A stretch of 64,000 nt of DNA from Clostridium sp. (GCF_018372875.1 NZ_JAHAIF010000032.1:1-64000); one strand, 5' to 3'; counted from the first letter of the stretch, positions 8,555 to 18,364 are shown. Numbers and translations: made by a program. The notes: generated by a model from the sequence alone, not told the origin.

Positions 8555-8623
8555 TTAAATTTGCTTCTTCCCTAATATATTTGATAAAGATTCAATAGGA
8601 CACTTAAATTTATTATTATCCAT
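8555..8623 (-). pseudogene. N-terminal remnant of an HxlR-type regulator upstream of ccdA-tlpA
   Basis: A 22-codon ORF with a good ribosome binding site (TAGGAGATG) encodes MDNNKFKCPIESLSNILGKK plus two residues. The CP..., hydrophobic helix and GKK pattern matches the start of HxlR/YodB-type redox regulators (CPxxxxLxxIGGKW). The rest of the winged-helix domain is missing. It ends 24 bases before the ccdA-tlpA start, so it may now act only as a translated leader. Confidence 0.5.
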
Positions 8624-8822
8624 ACTTTATTCATCTCCTATCTTATATATAGCTTGTTTTTAAGTATAACAATAATTATTTATACTATCAATTAGTAACT
8701 TTTAAGTAACTAAAGCCTACAGATATATATAGACATAATTAACTGTTTTCCGCAATTTTTCGTAGTTTACATTTATTTTCATAAATGATAAATTAAAAGT
8801 GATATAAAATAGGAGGCGCATT

Positions 8823-9206
8823 ATGAAACTATTTAGAGAAGCAATTATAATATTCGGAATTTATCTAATGGGTGAACTAATATCTGGACTTTTAAACCTC
8901 CCTATACCTGGAAACATTCTAGGAATGCTAATTTTATTGTTACTTTTATGCACAAAGGTAATAAAACTAGAACAGATTGAAACTGTATCAACATTTCTTT
9001 TAGATCATCTAGCATTTTTCTTTATCCCTGCTGGTGTAGGACTTATGACTTCTGTTGGAGTTATAAAAGATACTTGGATAAAACTAATAATAGTATGTAT
9101 ATTAACCACTTCAATAGTAATAGCTAGCACAGGGTTAATAGTTCAATTTATATCTAGAAAAGTTGATAATACAAAAGGATGTGGAGTAGATGAGCATAAT
9201 AACTAA
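8823..9206 (+). CDS. lrgA: LrgA/CidA family holin-like membrane protein
   Basis: A 127-residue protein with four hydrophobic segments and the family core LNLPIPGNILGMLILL, then LLDHLAFFFIPAGVGLM. LrgA/CidA proteins modulate murein hydrolase activity and metabolite (pyruvate-type) transport with LrgB. It has an AGGAGG ribosome binding site. The stop overlaps the lrgB start by 17 bases, giving translational coupling. A -35-like TTTACA and TAAATT lie about 60 bases upstream. No LytST regulator is nearby. Confidence 0.88.
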   Translation: MKLFREAIIIFGIYLMGELISGLLNLPIPGNILGMLILLLLLCTKVIKLEQIETVSTFLLDHLAFFFIPAGVGLMTSVGVIKDTWIKLIIVCILTTSIVIASTGLIVQFISRKVDNTKGCGVDEHNN

Positions 9207-9903
9207 TAATATTTTATTTGGTATAGTCCTTTCACTGGTTGCCTTTGAAATAGGGTTATATATATATAGAAAGACAAATATTCCACTATTTAACCCATTA
9301 CTTATTGCAATAGGAATTGTAGTAGCATTCTTACTTGCTTTTAATATTGATTTTGACACATATAATCAAGGTGGAAAATTTATAAATATGTTTCTTGGAC
9401 CATCAACCGTAATACTTGCAGTACCTCTATATAAACAGTTAGATTTATTAAAGAAACATTCTTTATCTATCTTTCTTGGAGTACTTCTTGGATCTATTAT
9501 AGGAATATTTGCAGTAATAGGACTTTCTTACTTTTTAGGATTAGATGCTTCAATAATAAAGTCACTATTACCTAAGTCAGTTACAACTCCAATAGGAATT
9601 GAACTTTCTAATCAATTAGGAGGTATTTCTTCAATAACTGTTCTTGCAATAATTCTCTCTGGAATAATTGGAGCAGTTATAGGCCCTACAATTTGTAAAA
9701 TATTTAAAATAAAAGACAGTGTTGCAGTTGGAATTTCCCTAGGAACAGCAGCTCATGCAGTAGGTACTACTAAGGCCTTAGAAATAGGTGAAACAGAAGG
9801 CGCTATGAGTGGTCTTTCAATTGGAGTGGCTGGAATAATGACAGTATTTATTGCTCCATTAGCCTACAACATATCTTTATATATTCATAGCTTAATAAAA
9901 TAA
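9190..9903 (+). CDS. lrgB: LrgB/CidB family membrane protein
   Basis: A 237-residue polytopic membrane protein with the family stretches LLPKSVTTPIGIELS and GTAAHAVGTTKALEIGETEGAMSGL. It partners LrgA in the cell-lysis or overflow-metabolite system. The start overlaps lrgA by 17 bases and has GGAG just before the ATG. A strong terminator follows directly. Confidence 0.92.
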   Translation: MSIITNNILFGIVLSLVAFEIGLYIYRKTNIPLFNPLLIAIGIVVAFLLAFNIDFDTYNQGGKFINMFLGPSTVILAVPLYKQLDLLKKHSLSIFLGVLLGSIIGIFAVIGLSYFLGLDASIIKSLLPKSVTTPIGIELSNQLGGISSITVLAIILSGIIGAVIGPTICKIFKIKDSVAVGISLGTAAHAVGTTKALEIGETEGAMSGLSIGVAGIMTVFIAPLAYNISLYIHSLIK

Positions 9904-9940
9904 GAGGAGAGCTTCGCCTTTGCAAAGCTCTCCTCTTAAA
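9902..9940. terminator. Bidirectional terminator between lrgB and tpx
   Basis: Stem arms AAGAGGAGAGCTT and AAGCTCTCCTCTT around an eight- to nine-base loop, between convergent genes. Confidence 0.85.
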
Positions 9941-9955
9941 CTTATAAATACATTA

Positions 9956-10453
9956 TTAAATAGCATTTTTTACAACACTAATTATCTTATCATAACTTGG
10001 TTCATTAGCTACTTCATCCAAATATTCTACAAATATAACTTTATTATTTTCATCTACTACAAAAGAAGCTCTTGTTAATAATCCAAGCTCTTTTATATAA
10101 GTTCCTGTTGTATCTCCAAAACTTTTATACTTATAATCAGATAAAGTTGTTACTCTATTAATTCCAGCTGCTCCACACCATCTTGCCTGAGCAAATGGTA
10201 AATCCATTGAAACAGTATAGCAATGTGCATTTGGTAAACTTTCAATTTCTTTATTAAACCTTCTAACTTCAGTATCACAAACAGGAGTATCAATTGATGG
10301 CACTGATAATATTACTCTAATACCATTTGTCTTTGTTAATTCAACTTCATTTAAATCATTCCCAACAAGTATACAGCTCTTTAATGTATCTCCAACTGAT
10401 AACTGACTACCTTCAAGGGTTATATCAGTTCCTTTGAAAGTTATCTTTTTCAT
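9956..10453 (-). CDS. tpx: Thiol peroxidase (Tpx), atypical 2-Cys peroxiredoxin
   Basis: A 165-residue protein of normal Tpx length. The peroxidatic cysteine C59 lies in SIDTPVCDTE and the resolving cysteine C93 in ARWCGAAG. It reduces hydrogen and alkyl peroxides in the cytosol using thioredoxin. It has a ribosome binding site (GAGGTGAG) and is a single-gene transcript between terminators. It fits the oxygen-tolerance set of an anaerobe, near the CcdA-TlpA gene. Confidence 0.95.
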   Translation of the reverse strand: MKKITFKGTDITLEGSQLSVGDTLKSCILVGNDLNEVELTKTNGIRVILSVPSIDTPVCDTEVRRFNKEIESLPNAHCYTVSMDLPFAQARWCGAAGINRVTTLSDYKYKSFGDTTGTYIKELGLLTRASFVVDENNKVIFVEYLDEVANEPSYDKIISVVKNAI

Positions 10454-10502
10454 TTATCTCACCTCATAAATAAATTTCCCTATAGAAAAAACATTATTCA
10501 AA

Positions 10503-10530
10503 AAAGAGAAATTGCAAAACAATTTCTCTT
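10503..10530 (-). terminator. Terminator after topB
   Basis: AAGAGAAATTG / CAATTTCTCTT stem directly at the topB stop, followed by a T-run on the minus strand. Confidence 0.85.
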
Positions 10531-12685
10531 AAATAAATTCTATCTCCCAATTATATCTACCAGTTTCTTCATTCTTAATATATTTAAAATAAGCTGAGAA
10601 AGTATTTCCCTTTTTACTTTTTAAATTTCTAAATCCTACCTTACCATTTTGAAGAAGAAGCTTTACCATTTCCTTAGTAACTTGTTTTCCAAATGAAGCA
10701 ATATACTTATCATCTTTCCAGATAGTAAACTTACATCCATTTTTCCAATTAGTACATCCAAATCCCTTTTCTCCTTCGATAACTGGATTTCCACAAGTAG
10801 GACATCTTCCTATAACTTCTTTTCCTTCTGGAGCTTCAACCTTAAACTTTGATAATGCTCCAGTATCATTCTTTATCTTATCAACAGCAGTTTCAGTGAA
10901 ATTACAAATTAAATTCATAAAATCAGATTTTTCAAATCTTCCTTTTTCTATATCTGATAATGTCTTTTCAAGTCTTCCTGTATACTCAAGGTCAAGAAGC
11001 TCCTTAACAGGAAATATTTCAACCATTGTCCTTCCAAGTTCAGTGCAAGTAAGACTTTTTCCTTTAGTTTTTATATATCCTATATCCTTAAGCTTTTTTA
11101 TAGTTTCTGCTCTAGTAGCTGGAGTCCCTATACTAAAACCACTTAAGATAGAAGCCATCATTTCCTCTGAATCCTCTTTGTCCTCTACGCCTTTACCACA
11201 GGTCTCCATGACTCTTAACAGAGTTTTTTCTGTATGATGTTTAGGTGGCTTTTTAGTAACTTTCCCTATTTTGTTAGCTACAAACTGTACATTTTCATCC
11301 TTATTTACCATTGGAAGTATTGTATCCTTTGTATCTATCTTCTCTACCTTTCTCCACCCTTCTACTAATTGTACCTTACCCTTAGCTATAAATTGGCCCT
11401 TTACCTCTCGGTTTTCAGCCTTTAATGTAATCTTAGTTTCTTCAAATTCTGCTATTGGCATAAATTGCATTATAAATCTATTTTTAATTGCATTATATAC
11501 AATTTCTTCATCCTTACTAAGTCCAGTAGGTTTTATATAAGTTGGAGTTATAGCACTATGACTTTCTACCTTAGAATTATCAAACACTCTTTTTGATTTT
11601 ACAAACTTAATTTCATTTTCATAAGGCAAACCAACCTTTAATGTATTTAATACCTTTCTCGCTCTATCCTCTAAACTTTCTTCAAGAACAACTGAGGCCG
11701 TTCTTGGATAAGTTGTAAACTTCTTTTCATAAAGGCTTTGAGCTACTTTTAAAACCTTATCTGATGTCCATCCCTTATATTTACTTGTTATATAACCTTG
11801 AAGATTTGAAAGATTAAATAAGTATGGAGGATATTCTCTCTTCTTCTCTGTTTGTTTATCAATTACCTTAGCATCTTCTCCATCTAATAATGATACAATA
11901 TTATCTAGTACCTTCTTATCCTCAAACTTTTCAGATTCCTTTTCATAATATAAAGCATCAAATTCTTCATTTCTTGAAGTTTTAAATGTTGAAGTTAATT
12001 TATAATAGCTTGTTGCCTTAAAATTTTCTATCTCAATGTCTCTATCATAAATTATTTTTAATGTTGGAAGTAACACTCTTCCTATATTTAAAGTTTTATT
12101 TTTCTCAAAATTGTATTTCAAAGTAGTTACTGAAGTAAGATTTATCCCTATAATCCAATCTGTCCATTGCCTACCTATCCCTGCATCTTGAAGTGACTTC
12201 ATTTCAATATTATCCTTAAGTGCAGCCATTCCCTTCTTAACCTCATCTGGAGTCCATTCATTAAGTAATAATCTATAAATTGGTTTTTGAACATTTAAAT
12301 ATCCAAAGAGTTCATCTGCTATAACTTGACCTTCTCTATCAAAGTCTGTTGCAGAAACCACACCGTCAACATCACTTCTATTAATAAGGGAGCTTATTAT
12401 ATTAATTTGTTTTGCAGCCCCTTTATCTTCAGCACTTCTATTTACATTGTCACACTTTACCTTATACTTAAACTCTTTAGGAATAAAAGGGAATTTCTCC
12501 ATTCGCCATCCCTTCATATTCTCATCATAATCTTTAGCATCATAAAGTTGAAGCAAATGACCAAAAGCCCATGTTATATAAAATCCTTCACCTTCGAAAT
12601 ATCCATCTTTTCTCTTTTTTATATTAAGGGCATCTGCTATATTTTTAGCTACAGATGGTTTTTCTGCAATAATTACCTTACTCAT
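10529..12685 (-). CDS. topB: DNA topoisomerase III (type IA)
   Basis: A 718-residue protein. The TOPRIM domain is at 1-140 with the acidic DFDREGQ motif near 112, followed by the type IA core with the active-site tyrosine in FTTYPRT near 330, and a C-terminal zinc-finger region with CPTC and a later Cys pair (CTNWKNGC) near 640-665. It decatenates and relaxes negatively supercoiled DNA through a 5'-phosphotyrosine link. The start is close after a weak AAGGATTG ribosome binding site. Housekeeping type, not plasmid-clustered. Confidence 0.95.
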   Translation of the reverse strand: MSKVIIAEKPSVAKNIADALNIKKRKDGYFEGEGFYITWAFGHLLQLYDAKDYDENMKGWRMEKFPFIPKEFKYKVKCDNVNRSAEDKGAAKQINIISSLINRSDVDGVVSATDFDREGQVIADELFGYLNVQKPIYRLLLNEWTPDEVKKGMAALKDNIEMKSLQDAGIGRQWTDWIIGINLTSVTTLKYNFEKNKTLNIGRVLLPTLKIIYDRDIEIENFKATSYYKLTSTFKTSRNEEFDALYYEKESEKFEDKKVLDNIVSLLDGEDAKVIDKQTEKKREYPPYLFNLSNLQGYITSKYKGWTSDKVLKVAQSLYEKKFTTYPRTASVVLEESLEDRARKVLNTLKVGLPYENEIKFVKSKRVFDNSKVESHSAITPTYIKPTGLSKDEEIVYNAIKNRFIMQFMPIAEFEETKITLKAENREVKGQFIAKGKVQLVEGWRKVEKIDTKDTILPMVNKDENVQFVANKIGKVTKKPPKHHTEKTLLRVMETCGKGVEDKEDSEEMMASILSGFSIGTPATRAETIKKLKDIGYIKTKGKSLTCTELGRTMVEIFPVKELLDLEYTGRLEKTLSDIEKGRFEKSDFMNLICNFTETAVDKIKNDTGALSKFKVEAPEGKEVIGRCPTCGNPVIEGEKGFGCTNWKNGCKFTIWKDDKYIASFGKQVTKEMVKLLLQNGKVGFRNLKSKKGNTFSAYFKYIKNEETGRYNWEIEFI

Positions 12686-12710
12686 ATAACAATCCTTTCT
12701 AAATCAAAAA

Positions 12711-12752
12711 AATAGGCAACTTAACTTATGCAAGTTAATATGCCTATTATTA
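12711..12752 (-). terminator. Terminator after the BglG-type antiterminator gene
   Basis: Stem ATAGGCA..TTAAC paired with GTTAA..TGCCTAT, followed by T-rich sequence toward topB on the minus strand. Confidence 0.7.
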
Positions 12753-12769
12753 TTATACTATAATTTATC

Positions 12770-13624
12770 TTAATCTGACAAACTCACTCTAAATCTTTCA
12801 ATGTGAAGAGCTAAATATGCTATTTCCTCTTCACTTACCTTTACAGCTAGATAGTCTTGAATTATAAGTGCAACTTCTTTTGCTACCTTATATGATTCCT
12901 TATATCTAATTTTTATAACTTCTGATAAATCATTATAAATCTTTGCTTTATTCATAATTCTTTCTATTGCAAATCTAATATGAGTAATAAACCTTGTATA
13001 ATCAAGAGATTTTCTATCTATAGTTAAATTTAACCTTTCTTCTATATGCTTTATAATATTTCCACTTAAATAACTATACTTTACAGTATTTGATAATTTT
13101 CCATTGTTTAATGCTGAGTGTATATGTAGTGCAATAAATCCAACCTCTCCTTCTGGAATTACTATATTCATTGCCTTCCCAACTCTATTAGCTACTATTT
13201 TAGCTAATTCATACTCCTTTGGATAAAAACTTTCTATCTCTGCTAAGAATGGATTTACTATCTCTTCTTTATTTTTAAGCCTTTTCACTGCAAAATGAAG
13301 GTGATCTATTAGACTTACGTGAATCTTTTCATTTAATTCACCTTCCACCTTTTTTGAAATCTCTACAATAGCTTCTTCACAAACTGCAAAAAACTCATTA
13401 TCAACCTTCTCTACTATCCTTTTTAAATTCTTTGCATTGCCTTCATCTTCAATAGAGAATATCTTTTCTACAGATGTATCCTTACTTATAATTTCTCCAA
13501 ACTTTTTACCAAAACCTATTCCCTTAGCAAAGATTATTTTCTCTTTGCCATCTACTTTTACCAAGGCAAGGTTATTATTAAAAGCTCTAGTTATGACCGC
13601 ATCTTTAGCTAATACCCTACTCAT
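12770..13624 (-). CDS. BglG/LicT-family transcription antiterminator
   Basis: A 284-residue protein. An RNA-binding CAT domain (1-55, MSRVLAKDAVITRAFNNNLA and GKGIGFGKKFG-like core) is followed by two PTS regulation domains: PRD1 (about 70-170, histidines in LIDHLHFAV and GFIALHIHSA) and PRD2 (about 180-284, histidines in RFITHIRFAIERI and YLALHIERF). When phosphorylated by the PTS, such proteins bind an RNA antiterminator hairpin ahead of sugar operons. No PTS gene lies beside it; the nearest sugar genes are the PTS cluster at 28-31 kb and GH4 at 61 kb. I saw no RAT-like sequence directly upstream. Confidence 0.9.
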   Translation of the reverse strand: MSRVLAKDAVITRAFNNNLALVKVDGKEKIIFAKGIGFGKKFGEIISKDTSVEKIFSIEDEGNAKNLKRIVEKVDNEFFAVCEEAIVEISKKVEGELNEKIHVSLIDHLHFAVKRLKNKEEIVNPFLAEIESFYPKEYELAKIVANRVGKAMNIVIPEGEVGFIALHIHSALNNGKLSNTVKYSYLSGNIIKHIEERLNLTIDRKSLDYTRFITHIRFAIERIMNKAKIYNDLSEVIKIRYKESYKVAKEVALIIQDYLAVKVSEEEIAYLALHIERFRVSLSD

Positions 13625-13762
13625 ATTATCCTCTCTTTCTAAAAATAACTTTAATGAAAATACATTTTTAGACTTTATATCATCCTATATAATATCATTT
13701 TTACATTATCATGTAAACATTTGATACTTATATATTATTACACTAAAATTTTATGAAAATAA

Positions 13763-13807
13763 AAAAGCGTCAACTACCCCTAATTGATAGCTGATGCCTT
13801 TTTGTAA
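13763..13807 (-). terminator. Terminator after tspO
   Basis: On the minus strand GCATCAGCTA and TAGTTGACGC form a stem with G-U pairs and are followed by TTTTTTATTTT. Confidence 0.7.
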
Positions 13808-13880
13808 CACGCCATTATAAACTAACCATATTAAACTATATTTAATACTATCACATTCATATACGTAAATCAATAATCAC

Positions 13881-14387
13881 CTATATATACATTTCATTTT
13901 TCCACCAAACAAAATAATTCAATACACCTGCAAATATTAACCAAGCCATATAAGGTATAAATAAAATTCCTGCTATCTTATCTAGCTTAATAAATTTAAA
14001 AAATGTAATCCCAACAAATATGAACAGTACTATTAGCTCTATAAAAGCCATTCCATATAATCTAAATAAAAAAAATGTAACTGGCCACAAATAATTTAGC
14101 AACAGTTGTATGATATAAAAGAACAAAGATGTTCCAATATCTTTACCACTATCTCTAATCATATATATCCTATATGATGCAAAACCCATAAGTAAATACA
14201 ATATAGTCCACACAATTATAAAAACAAAACTAGGTGGTGAAAATATAGGTTTATCTAATTTTCCATATATATTTATAGAATTTCTAATAAGATATCCTAT
14301 CCCCCCTCCACCTATTAGTGGTAATATTGTTAGTCCAACAAAAGGTAATATCTTAAACTTACCATTTACCTTAAATATTTTTCCCAT
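13881..14387 (-). CDS. tspO: TspO/MBR family membrane protein
   Basis: A 168-residue protein with five membrane helices and the family signature in LDKPIFSPPSFVFIIVWTIL (normally W.PP..VF..VWT.LY). Bacterial TspO binds tetrapyrroles and hydrophobic ligands and is linked to stress and porphyrin handling. It is about 15 residues longer at the N-terminus than many homologues. It is monocistronic, followed by a terminator, and lies downstream of two sensor kinases on the same strand. Confidence 0.88.
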   Translation of the reverse strand: MGKIFKVNGKFKILPFVGLTILPLIGGGGIGYLIRNSINIYGKLDKPIFSPPSFVFIIVWTILYLLMGFASYRIYMIRDSGKDIGTSLFFYIIQLLLNYLWPVTFFLFRLYGMAFIELIVLFIFVGITFFKFIKLDKIAGILFIPYMAWLIFAGVLNYFVWWKNEMYI

Positions 14388-14448
14388 CTAAAACACCCCA
14401 AAACTCCTATATTCTATATATTATTATGTTTATATAGAAGAAATATGC

Positions 14449-16467
14449 TTAAAGGTATATATCCGAAAATTCCATATCTACTTTTTCTTTTATTGCAACC
14501 ATCTCATGCTTATATTCTACATTTTCTTCTTCATAGGATTTAGGTAACTTAATTATAAACTCACTACCTACCTTACTGTTAGATTTAAGTTCAATCACTC
14601 CACCTTGCAATTCTAAAAGGGCTTTTACTAAGAATAAACCTAATCCACTTCCTTCTCTCTCTCTATTTAATGATTTGTTAATTTTAGTAAATTTATCATA
14701 TATATAAGGTTGTATGCTCTTATCTATAACATATCCATTATTACTAACATGAATTAATACTATATCTTCATCTTCTTCAATATATATATATACTTTTCCC
14801 CTTCTTTTCCCATGCTTCACACTATTTGATAATAGATTTAACATTATCCTTTCCATCATATCCTTATCACATTCAACATATATCTCTTCTTCAACTGAAT
14901 CAAAAGTAATAGTTCCATCTATTTTTTCAAAATAGCTTGTGCACTCCATAGAAATATTTTCTATAACAGACACTATATTACAAACCTTCATATTAGGCTT
15001 TAAAAAACCTTCAGATATCCTATTAGTATCAATAAAATTGTTTATTGTTCTTATAAGTCTTAAACAATTTTGCCTAATTATCTTATTTCTTGCCATTAGT
15101 GGTTCTATAGATTCTTCCTCTAAATTAATTTCATTTAATTGAAGTGCTGAATAAATAAGATTTATGGGAGTTCTTAACTCGTGAGATATATTGGAGTAAA
15201 ATTCATTTTTTAGTGACTCTTCCTTTAAATACTCTTCATATTCTTTTCTAATTTTTCTATTCCTATTTATTTCAGTATTATCTTTTACATATAGTAATCT
15301 ATTATACTTGTCCATTTTTAATAAATAGATTTCATACTCTTTATCCTTTTTTATTATATTTTCTATTTTAATATACTCATCTAAAATCACATTCCCATTA
15401 TTATCAAAACGGAAGCTAGTTAGTGGCATTAAATCTTTAAGTACATACTCTAGCCTTCTTCCAGTTACATATGCATCTTCATTATAATCTAATATTTGTA
15501 AAGCTCCTTTATTTATATAAGAAAGCCTATCAAAATAAAAAATTATTATTCCATCTTTTATAGTATTAATTAGTTTACCATATTTCTTTTCACTCTTTTC
15601 TATTTGTGATTTACACTCAATAAGTAGTTTATTTCTTTCACTCAATCTTCTATTTAAATCTACTTGTCTTTTTTGTGCTTTTTCTAAGTCCATCTCTATA
15701 TCATGATAAGATTTATACAATACAAATCTACTTATAGCCGCAAACATTATACAATAAGATGAATACTTAAATATTCCAACCTCAAATCCTAAAGTAAACT
15801 CATAAAACTCATTAAAGAAATCAATTACTTGGCTAAATATTAATAATATTAAATAAGCATAAAGGTAATTCTTTTCATTAACATTCAATCTATCTTTATT
15901 TTTATTAATAGAACTAAAGGTTATAAGTACTAATATTATTAAAATTATTATCCTTTCAAACTCTATACTACTTCCTAAATAGGATTTTTTTGTAGTGCAA
16001 TACATATTTACTAATAGTATTGATATACTTACTAATATATATTTCCTTATAGAATCTATTAGCTTACTTTTCTTTTTATCCAACCCAAATGATAATATAA
16101 TTAAAATGTAAGATAAACAATATGATGAAAATACAAAAATATTATTTATACTTTCACTTACATTGATTACAGATGAATTTAATAGCACTGCATGTATAAA
16201 TGAGAATATACTTAAAAAGAAGAATCCTACTCCAATATAAAAATAGTAATTAACTTTTTTATCCTTTCTTATAATGCATACTAGAAATAAGGCAGCCCCC
16301 ATAGACGCGCAAAATGTTTCTATAAGTACAAGATATAGGTTATAATCACACTTAACAAAGCAATTTAACAGTATTGAAATTAATATTGGAATAGTAACAA
16401 ATAAAGATTCTTTGTATTTGTTATTATTATTCTCTTGGTACTCTATAGATTTAATTCTGTGCAACAT
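14449..16467 (-). CDS. Membrane sensor histidine kinase (second of an overlapping pair)
   Basis: A 672-residue protein. About seven to eight hydrophobic helices (25-250) are followed by a coiled coil (260-295), a PAS-like domain (about 300-400), a HisKA dimerisation region with the phospho-acceptor in FYSNISHELRTPINLI, and a HATPase domain with N box (LLNLLSNSVKHG) and G box (EGSGLGLFLVK). It autophosphorylates in response to an unknown membrane signal. It begins 17 bases before the end of the upstream kinase gene, so the two are co-translated. No response regulator is adjacent. Confidence 0.9.
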   Translation of the reverse strand: MLHRIKSIEYQENNNNKYKESLFVTIPILISILLNCFVKCDYNLYLVLIETFCASMGAALFLVCIIRKDKKVNYYFYIGVGFFFLSIFSFIHAVLLNSSVINVSESINNIFVFSSYCLSYILIILSFGLDKKKSKLIDSIRKYILVSISILLVNMYCTTKKSYLGSSIEFERIIILIILVLITFSSINKNKDRLNVNEKNYLYAYLILLIFSQVIDFFNEFYEFTLGFEVGIFKYSSYCIMFAAISRFVLYKSYHDIEMDLEKAQKRQVDLNRRLSERNKLLIECKSQIEKSEKKYGKLINTIKDGIIIFYFDRLSYINKGALQILDYNEDAYVTGRRLEYVLKDLMPLTSFRFDNNGNVILDEYIKIENIIKKDKEYEIYLLKMDKYNRLLYVKDNTEINRNRKIRKEYEEYLKEESLKNEFYSNISHELRTPINLIYSALQLNEINLEEESIEPLMARNKIIRQNCLRLIRTINNFIDTNRISEGFLKPNMKVCNIVSVIENISMECTSYFEKIDGTITFDSVEEEIYVECDKDMMERIMLNLLSNSVKHGKRRGKVYIYIEEDEDIVLIHVSNNGYVIDKSIQPYIYDKFTKINKSLNREREGSGLGLFLVKALLELQGGVIELKSNSKVGSEFIIKLPKSYEEENVEYKHEMVAIKEKVDMEFSDIYL

Positions 16468-18364
16468 ACTTATAACGCCTTTCTAAAACTCTATTAAAGA
16501 CTAAGTCAAATCTTGTTCCTTCTCCTATTTTACTACTTACAAATACATCACCATTTTGTATTTCCATCAATCTTTTTACAACAAACATACCAATACCTGT
16601 TCCTTTATTGGATTTTGCTTCATTATTTTTCCCCATAGAATATCTGTTGAATATATCTTTTATAAACTCTTCTTCCATTCCTATTCCATTATCTTGTACA
16701 GAAACTACTACCTTTTTATAAGAAGCCTGGACATTTATTTTTATCATTCCATTATAATTACAAAACTTTATAGAATTTGAAATTAAATTCACAATTATTC
16801 TCTGCATAAAGTCTTCATCTAACTCTACATATACTTCTTCTTCATTAGTATCAAAAATCAAATCTACATTATTATTGTGAGCATAATCTACTAATGTTGC
16901 TATTATATTCTCTATTATATCTACTATATTTTTTACTTTTAAGTCAGCAGAAATATAGTCAGATTCTATCCTACTAGTATCTATAAGGTTATTAGCTAAT
17001 CTTATTAATGAAATACAGTTTTGTTTAGAAATAGTATTATATTTTTTCAATCCATCAATATTATTATTTTTTATTAAACATTCTTCTAACTGAATTGCTG
17101 AGTATATTACGTTAATAGGCGTTTTTAGGTCATGGGATATATTAGATAGAAAGTCTCTTTTCAAGTTTTCTTCTAACATTTTATTTTGAATAGCTTCTTT
17201 CATTGAATCCACTTTAACTTTTGATGTAACATCATTTAATATTACTATTATTTCATCACTACTTGTACTACTGTCAATTAATTCTATATCAAAATATTTT
17301 AAATCTTCCTCATTAGATATAGACCCCCTAAGTATTATCTTTCCTTCGCTATAATTTAAATTATTGAATTTACCTTCATCTATATTTATTACAGATGTAA
17401 ATTTCTTATTTATAATACTCTTTAAAGACTTATTTTCTACAATATTAACAAAACTAGAATTTGCAAAAGAAATCCTTCGGGTTTCTTTATTCAAAATTAC
17501 TAATGGTATAGGAACATTCCGAAAAAAGCTCTTAAAAACCTTCTCCTTTTTCATAACAATATTTTGAGAAAACTCTAATTCCTTATTCTTTTCAATTATT
17601 TTTGTATTTAAATTCCCCATCTCTATTCCTTTTTCAAAGAGATCTTTAAATAATATCTTATAAGGGTTATTAACTATATTATTCATAAGAACTACCGTAC
17701 ACAGAATCATAGTAATAAAAAAAGCCTCATAGACATATATATATGTAGATTTAAAACTACTTACAGTTATTAAAATGAAACATATATTTCCTGACTTTGC
17801 AATATTTAATTTACTATTTTCAATGAACTTAAAGTCAGCTAAGATAAAACAGGATATTATGAAAAGTATTATTGTAAGAAGTTTTATGATTACAAAACTT
17901 CTTGCAGTAAATTGGTTACATATAAATAAAGATATTATGAAATAGGATATTATTTTTATTTTTTGATTTTCTCTTTTTCCCATGCTTGTATAAACAAGTA
18001 TCAATGCAAAGAAAAACCACATATACACAAATCTCTCAAAGCCTACTTGTGCAAAATGAGCTTCCTTAAGGTATACTTTATGTTCAGGTAATAATTCTAG
18101 CAAAGCAAAAACAACTATTACTATATATAACAAACTAGTTAATTTAACAATTCTCTCAGACAATAACATTGTTGTATTTATAATTATAACTGCAGAAACT
18201 CCAGTAATTATTAGAAGTATATTATTAATCATATCCAATATATCCTTATAATCCATAAATACAATATAAATAAAACTATCTATAAAAATCATTATTACCA
18301 AATAAAATACAACCTTTTTTATTGGCCAATAAATAATGTCTTTCCAATTTTCCCTCTCTAACAA
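16451..18364 (-). CDS. Membrane sensor histidine kinase (first of an overlapping pair)
   Basis: A 637-residue protein with the same architecture as its neighbour: six to eight N-terminal helices (15-240), coiled coil, PAS-like domain (about 270-370), HisKA motif FLSNISHDLKTPINVI, and a HATPase domain with IVNLISNSIKF and GTGIGMFVVK. The start is TTG at 18364 with GAGGGG eight bases upstream. The similarity in layout suggests a duplicated kinase that may heterodimerise or act in a phosphorelay with a distant regulator. The C-terminus is basic (RVLERRYKYV). Confidence 0.9.
   Translation of the reverse strand: MLERENWKDIIYWPIKKVVFYLVIMIFIDSFIYIVFMDYKDILDMINNILLIITGVSAVIIINTTMLLSERIVKLTSLLYIVIVVFALLELLPEHKVYLKEAHFAQVGFERFVYMWFFFALILVYTSMGKRENQKIKIISYFIISLFICNQFTARSFVIIKLLTIILFIISCFILADFKFIENSKLNIAKSGNICFILITVSSFKSTYIYVYEAFFITMILCTVVLMNNIVNNPYKILFKDLFEKGIEMGNLNTKIIEKNKELEFSQNIVMKKEKVFKSFFRNVPIPLVILNKETRRISFANSSFVNIVENKSLKSIINKKFTSVINIDEGKFNNLNYSEGKIILRGSISNEEDLKYFDIELIDSSTSSDEIIVILNDVTSKVKVDSMKEAIQNKMLEENLKRDFLSNISHDLKTPINVIYSAIQLEECLIKNNNIDGLKKYNTISKQNCISLIRLANNLIDTSRIESDYISADLKVKNIVDIIENIIATLVDYAHNNNVDLIFDTNEEEVYVELDEDFMQRIIVNLISNSIKFCNYNGMIKINVQASYKKVVVSVQDNGIGMEEEFIKDIFNRYSMGKNNEAKSNKGTGIGMFVVKRLMEIQNGDVFVSSKIGEGTRFDLVFNRVLERRYKYVAQN

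Noticed and set aside
13625..13880. RAT/terminator leader for the BglG-type gene
   Set aside because: The only hairpin there is positioned and oriented as the tspO terminator and does not match RAT-like sequences.
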